A stretch of DNA of 64,000 nt from Parapedobacter lycopersici (lineage in GTDB: Bacteria; Bacteroidota; Bacteroidia; Sphingobacteriales; Sphingobacteriaceae). The notes beneath the pieces were generated by a model, which was not told where the DNA came from, made no database searches, and worked only from the letters and a program-made list of their open reading frames with translations. The position numbers were made by a program, and so were the translations under genes. The stretch covers positions 1 to 64,000 of the forward strand of contig NZ_JAMSLW010000004.1 in assembly GCF_024643285.1 (NCBI RefSeq), in the 5' to 3' direction. Below, piece after piece: positions 61,717 through 64,000 of this stretch. Numbering within the stretch: position 1 is the first letter of the stretch; each line of letters begins with the position of its first letter.

Positions 61717-63603
61717 TTGCTCATGAAGAAAATTTATTCCTTTTTACTGGCTATGTGGTGTTTAGTTACCTATGCCCTAGCCCAGGAAACCACCCCTGTA
61801 CCGGCCATTATTCCCGCACCGGACGTGTTGCAGGTAGGCGACGGAAATTTCACGCTTAGCGCAGCAACGCGCATTGCGTATGATAGCGACGCAGACCGGG
61901 AAATTGCCGTATTTTTCCAGGCATATGTCCGCGAAGCGCTGCAGCTGGATCTTCCCGTCCAGCCAAACGCAACCGGCGCTTCGGTCATCCATTTTGCGTC
62001 GAAAAAAGCCGGAGATATCACCAACCCCGAGGGATATGAACTGGTCGTGTCGCCAGGCGGGATCGCGCTGCATGGAAAGGGTGCCGGACTGTTTTACGCC
62101 ATGCAGACCCTGATACAGCTCCTGCCATCCGATGCTGAAGCAGGTCTGATGGTTCCGGCCGTGACCATCCGGGATGCGCCGCGGTATGCTTACCGCGGAC
62201 TGCACCTGGACGTGGGCCGCCACATGTTTCCCATCTCCTTTATCAAGAAATACATCGACTTCATTGCCGCCTATAAACTCAACACGTTCCACTGGCACCT
62301 TACGGACGACCAGGGCTGGCGCATCGAGATCAAAAAATACCCCAAACTCGCCGAGGTGGCTGCCTTCCGTGACCAGACACTGATTGGCCGGAACCGCCGG
62401 CCGGGCATGTATGACGGCGCCCGTTACGGTGGTTTCTACACCCAGGAAGAGGCAAGGGAGGTTGTAGCTTATGCGGCAGCGCGTTACGTCACGGTTATCC
62501 CCGAAATTGAATTACCGGGGCATGCCCAGGCAGCGCTGACGGCATACCCCCACCTGGGGTGCGGTGAAAACCCGGGACCCTACCACGTGGCACAGCACTG
62601 GGGTGTATTTGAAGAGGTGTTCTGCGCCGGCAAAGAAGAAACGTTCACCTTTCTGGAGGATGTGCTCGATGAAGTCATTGCTATATTCCCCAGTGCATAC
62701 ATCCACATCGGCGGCGACGAATGCCCGAAAGACCGCTGGGAAACCTGCCCCTACTGCCAGAAACGGATCAAGGACGAGGGATTAGCCGACGAGCACGAGT
62801 TGCAAAGCTATGTGATCCACCGCATCGAAAAATACGTCAACAGCAAAGGACGCCGCATCATCGGCTGGGATGAGATCCTGGAAGGCGGATTGGCACCTGA
62901 TGCCACGGTAATGAGCTGGCGGGGCGAAGCAGGCGGCATTGACGCGGCAAAACTGGGACACGACGTGATCATGACGGCAAACAGCTACGGGCTTTATTTC
63001 GACCACAAACAGGGACCTGATGTCAACCGGGAGCCACTGAACATCGGTGGTCTCTCCACCCTACAAAAGGTGTATTCCGCTGACCCGACTCCCCAGGCCC
63101 TGTCAGCTGCCGAAAAAAAACACATCATCGGCGTACAGGCCAATGTATGGACGGAATATATCGAAACGCCGAATAAGGTGGAATTCACGATTTTTCCGCG
63201 ACTTTTCGCCCTGTCGGAAATCGCATGGACCGACCCCGCAAAGAAAAACTGGCAGGACTTTTCCACCCTCCGGGTGCCCGCGCACCTGGCCAGACTGGAC
63301 CGGACGGAAACGGTATACCGGGTACCTGAAGTACTGGGATTGCAGGATACGGTTATTTACGCATCAGAACACACGTTTAACCAGCTGAGGTCCTCCGTAG
63401 CAGGCGGGAAAATCTATTATACGATCGACAACTTTGATCCGTCCGATACCGACCTGGAATATCGCGAAGCGGTAAAAGTGGTGGTACCCCCGGGTGAAGA
63501 ACGGGTATTTAAAGCCACGGTGATCGCACCCTCCGGCCGCCGGAGCAATTACGTGCGGGCGGTGATCGTCAACTCCAAACGGCCCGATATGGCGATGAAT
63601 TAG
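61717..63603 (+). CDS. Secreted beta-N-acetylhexosaminidase, GH20 with C-terminal chitobiase-type domain
   Basis: 628 residues. Signal peptide ending near ALAQE, GH20b lead domain (about 30-150), catalytic barrel with FHWHLTDDQGWRIEI and the Asp334-Glu335 pair in HIGGDECPKDRW. A C-terminal Fn3-like or chitobiase domain follows (about 545-625: YYTIDNFDPSDTDLEY). It should release GlcNAc or GalNAc from glycans. It shares the intergenic region with the accessory operon, which suggests joint control. Confidence 0.94.
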   Translation: MLMKKIYSFLLAMWCLVTYALAQETTPVPAIIPAPDVLQVGDGNFTLSAATRIAYDSDADREIAVFFQAYVREALQLDLPVQPNATGASVIHFASKKAGDITNPEGYELVVSPGGIALHGKGAGLFYAMQTLIQLLPSDAEAGLMVPAVTIRDAPRYAYRGLHLDVGRHMFPISFIKKYIDFIAAYKLNTFHWHLTDDQGWRIEIKKYPKLAEVAAFRDQTLIGRNRRPGMYDGARYGGFYTQEEAREVVAYAAARYVTVIPEIELPGHAQAALTAYPHLGCGENPGPYHVAQHWGVFEEVFCAGKEETFTFLEDVLDEVIAIFPSAYIHIGGDECPKDRWETCPYCQKRIKDEGLADEHELQSYVIHRIEKYVNSKGRRIIGWDEILEGGLAPDATVMSWRGEAGGIDAAKLGHDVIMTANSYGLYFDHKQGPDVNREPLNIGGLSTLQKVYSADPTPQALSAAEKKHIIGVQANVWTEYIETPNKVEFTIFPRLFALSEIAWTDPAKKNWQDFSTLRVPAHLARLDRTETVYRVPEVLGLQDTVIYASEHTFNQLRSSVAGGKIYYTIDNFDPSDTDLEYREAVKVVVPPGEERVFKATVIAPSGRRSNYVRAVIVNSKRPDMAMN

Positions 63604-63628
63604 GCGCCTTTAGACCCGATTACCCAAT

Positions 63629-63667
63629 GCTGTCCCCTGTGTTTGTCCGGCAAATACAGGGGACAGC
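63629..63667. terminator. Hairpin between convergent GH20 and MmcQ/YjbR genes
   Basis: GCTGTCCCCTGT (63629-63640) and ACAGGGGACAGC (63656-63667) are perfect complements. The stem can extend inward by five pairs to a 5-base loop. No T-run follows, so termination may depend on stem strength alone. Confidence 0.6.
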
Positions 63668-63684
63668 TGCATTATATGATCCGG

Positions 63685-64000
63685 TTATTTTCCCGGGCGG
63701 GCCGTAAACACGTCATTGTAAGCCGTTTCCAGCGCGTCCCGCAGCAATTCATCCGGAATCCGGTGCAGTTCGAAGGTCGTCCACCCCTGCAGCCCCCACT
63801 TGTTGGGAACCGGGTAAATGGCACCGTTGCCAAACGTCGAAAAAACACCCTGATCACGCACCGGCAGCTTTATATTCGCCGAATTGGACACCTCATGCAG
63901 GGTGGCAAATATCCGCCTTTTTTCCACCTTATAGGCCATCCGGTCAAAATGAGGGTTTTCAACCGTGCCCGGAAATGACAGTGCAAATTTCCTGAATACT
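63685..64000 (-). CDS. MmcQ/YjbR-family protein, C-terminal part (runs off right edge)
   Basis: The frame is open from the right edge (VFRKFALSFPGTVENPHFDR) through RMAYKVEKRRIFATLHE to a stop at 63685, giving 104 codons. The 'PGTVENPHFDR.A..V..K.FATL' pattern and WTTFELHRIPDELL identify the small MmcQ/YjbR (DUF419) family, usually about 115-120 residues, so only the first few residues are missing. A DNA-binding role is suggested by fold only. Confidence 0.85.
   Translation of the reverse strand, partial: VFRKFALSFPGTVENPHFDRMAYKVEKRRIFATLHEVSNSANIKLPVRDQGVFSTFGNGAIYPVPNKWGLQGWTTFELHRIPDELLRDALETAYNDVFTARPGK

Noticed and set aside
1-64000. tRNA genes, CRISPR arrays, insertion sequences, prophage or toxin-antitoxin genes
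   Set aside because: No cloverleaf-like segment, regular spaced repeat, transposase, integrase or typical antitoxin was seen. Only the 11-bp array is repetitive, and it has no spacers.

Overview
The window is chromosomal DNA of a Bacteroidota bacterium, most likely a Sphingobacteriaceae relative with about 50% G+C or slightly more. Several signs agree. Genes are preceded by the Bacteroidota promoter form (TTG or TTTG, about 20 bases, then TAnnTTTG) and lack obvious Shine-Dalgarno sites. Lipoproteins and sigma/anti-sigma pairs are numerous. There are DUF4270, DUF5777, DUF5107, GldJ and PorW/SprE homologues, and the glmS / DUF4270 / short glycogen-synthase-like / panC neighbourhood. I saw no tRNA, rRNA, CRISPR array, transposase or phage gene.

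Layout. 1-3.9 kb: a FecR-type anti-sigma fragment, an 11-bp periodic repeat array, a two-gene sugar cassette (xylose-isomerase-like protein plus Gfo/Idh/MocA dehydrogenase), and an ECF sigma factor. 4.0-20 kb: housekeeping genes for envelope folding (PPIase lipoprotein, surA), cysS, der, a GH3-family enzyme, lptB, recJ, a metallo-hydrolase, the khtTU K+/H+ antiporter, a SufT-like protein, an NAPE-PLD-like hydrolase and nnr. 20-25 kb: a GH20 hexosaminidase with a DUF5107/TPR protein. 25-33.7 kb: uvrC, PBP1A, PorW/SprE, an M23 peptidase, a bactofilin and a lone AtpZ-like protein. 33.7-38.5 kb: a four-gene envelope redox-like operon facing an ECF sigma gene whose partner is an inner-membrane protein with a C-terminal beta-barrel domain. 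38.5-46.2 kb: ispF, gldJ, glmS, DUF4270, the glycogen-synthase-like gene and panC.

46.2-61.5 kb is the accessory highlight. Thirteen genes run leftward with almost no spacing. The last six, eboA-eboB-eboC-eboD-eboE-eboF, are a complete ebo cluster, a family linked in cyanobacteria to moving scytonemin precursors to the periplasm. The first seven encode two Tat-type Gfo/Idh/MocA proteins, an Nramp-fold transporter without the usual metal-binding motifs, an SDR with Cys in place of the catalytic Lys, a DapA-type aldolase, a lipoprotein fusing a sugar dehydrogenase to cytochrome c, and a third Tat-type Gfo/Idh/MocA protein. A clear promoter with a hairpin at the predicted transcript start precedes eboA, so the ebo genes can be expressed alone or by readthrough. 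I infer that the locus makes or remodels a polar sugar- or cyclitol-like compound and handles it across the inner membrane. Diverging from it is a second GH20 hexosaminidase, and the window ends inside an MmcQ/YjbR-family gene.

Functions come from reading translated sequence and recognising motifs, without database searches. Promoters and hairpins are matches by eye.
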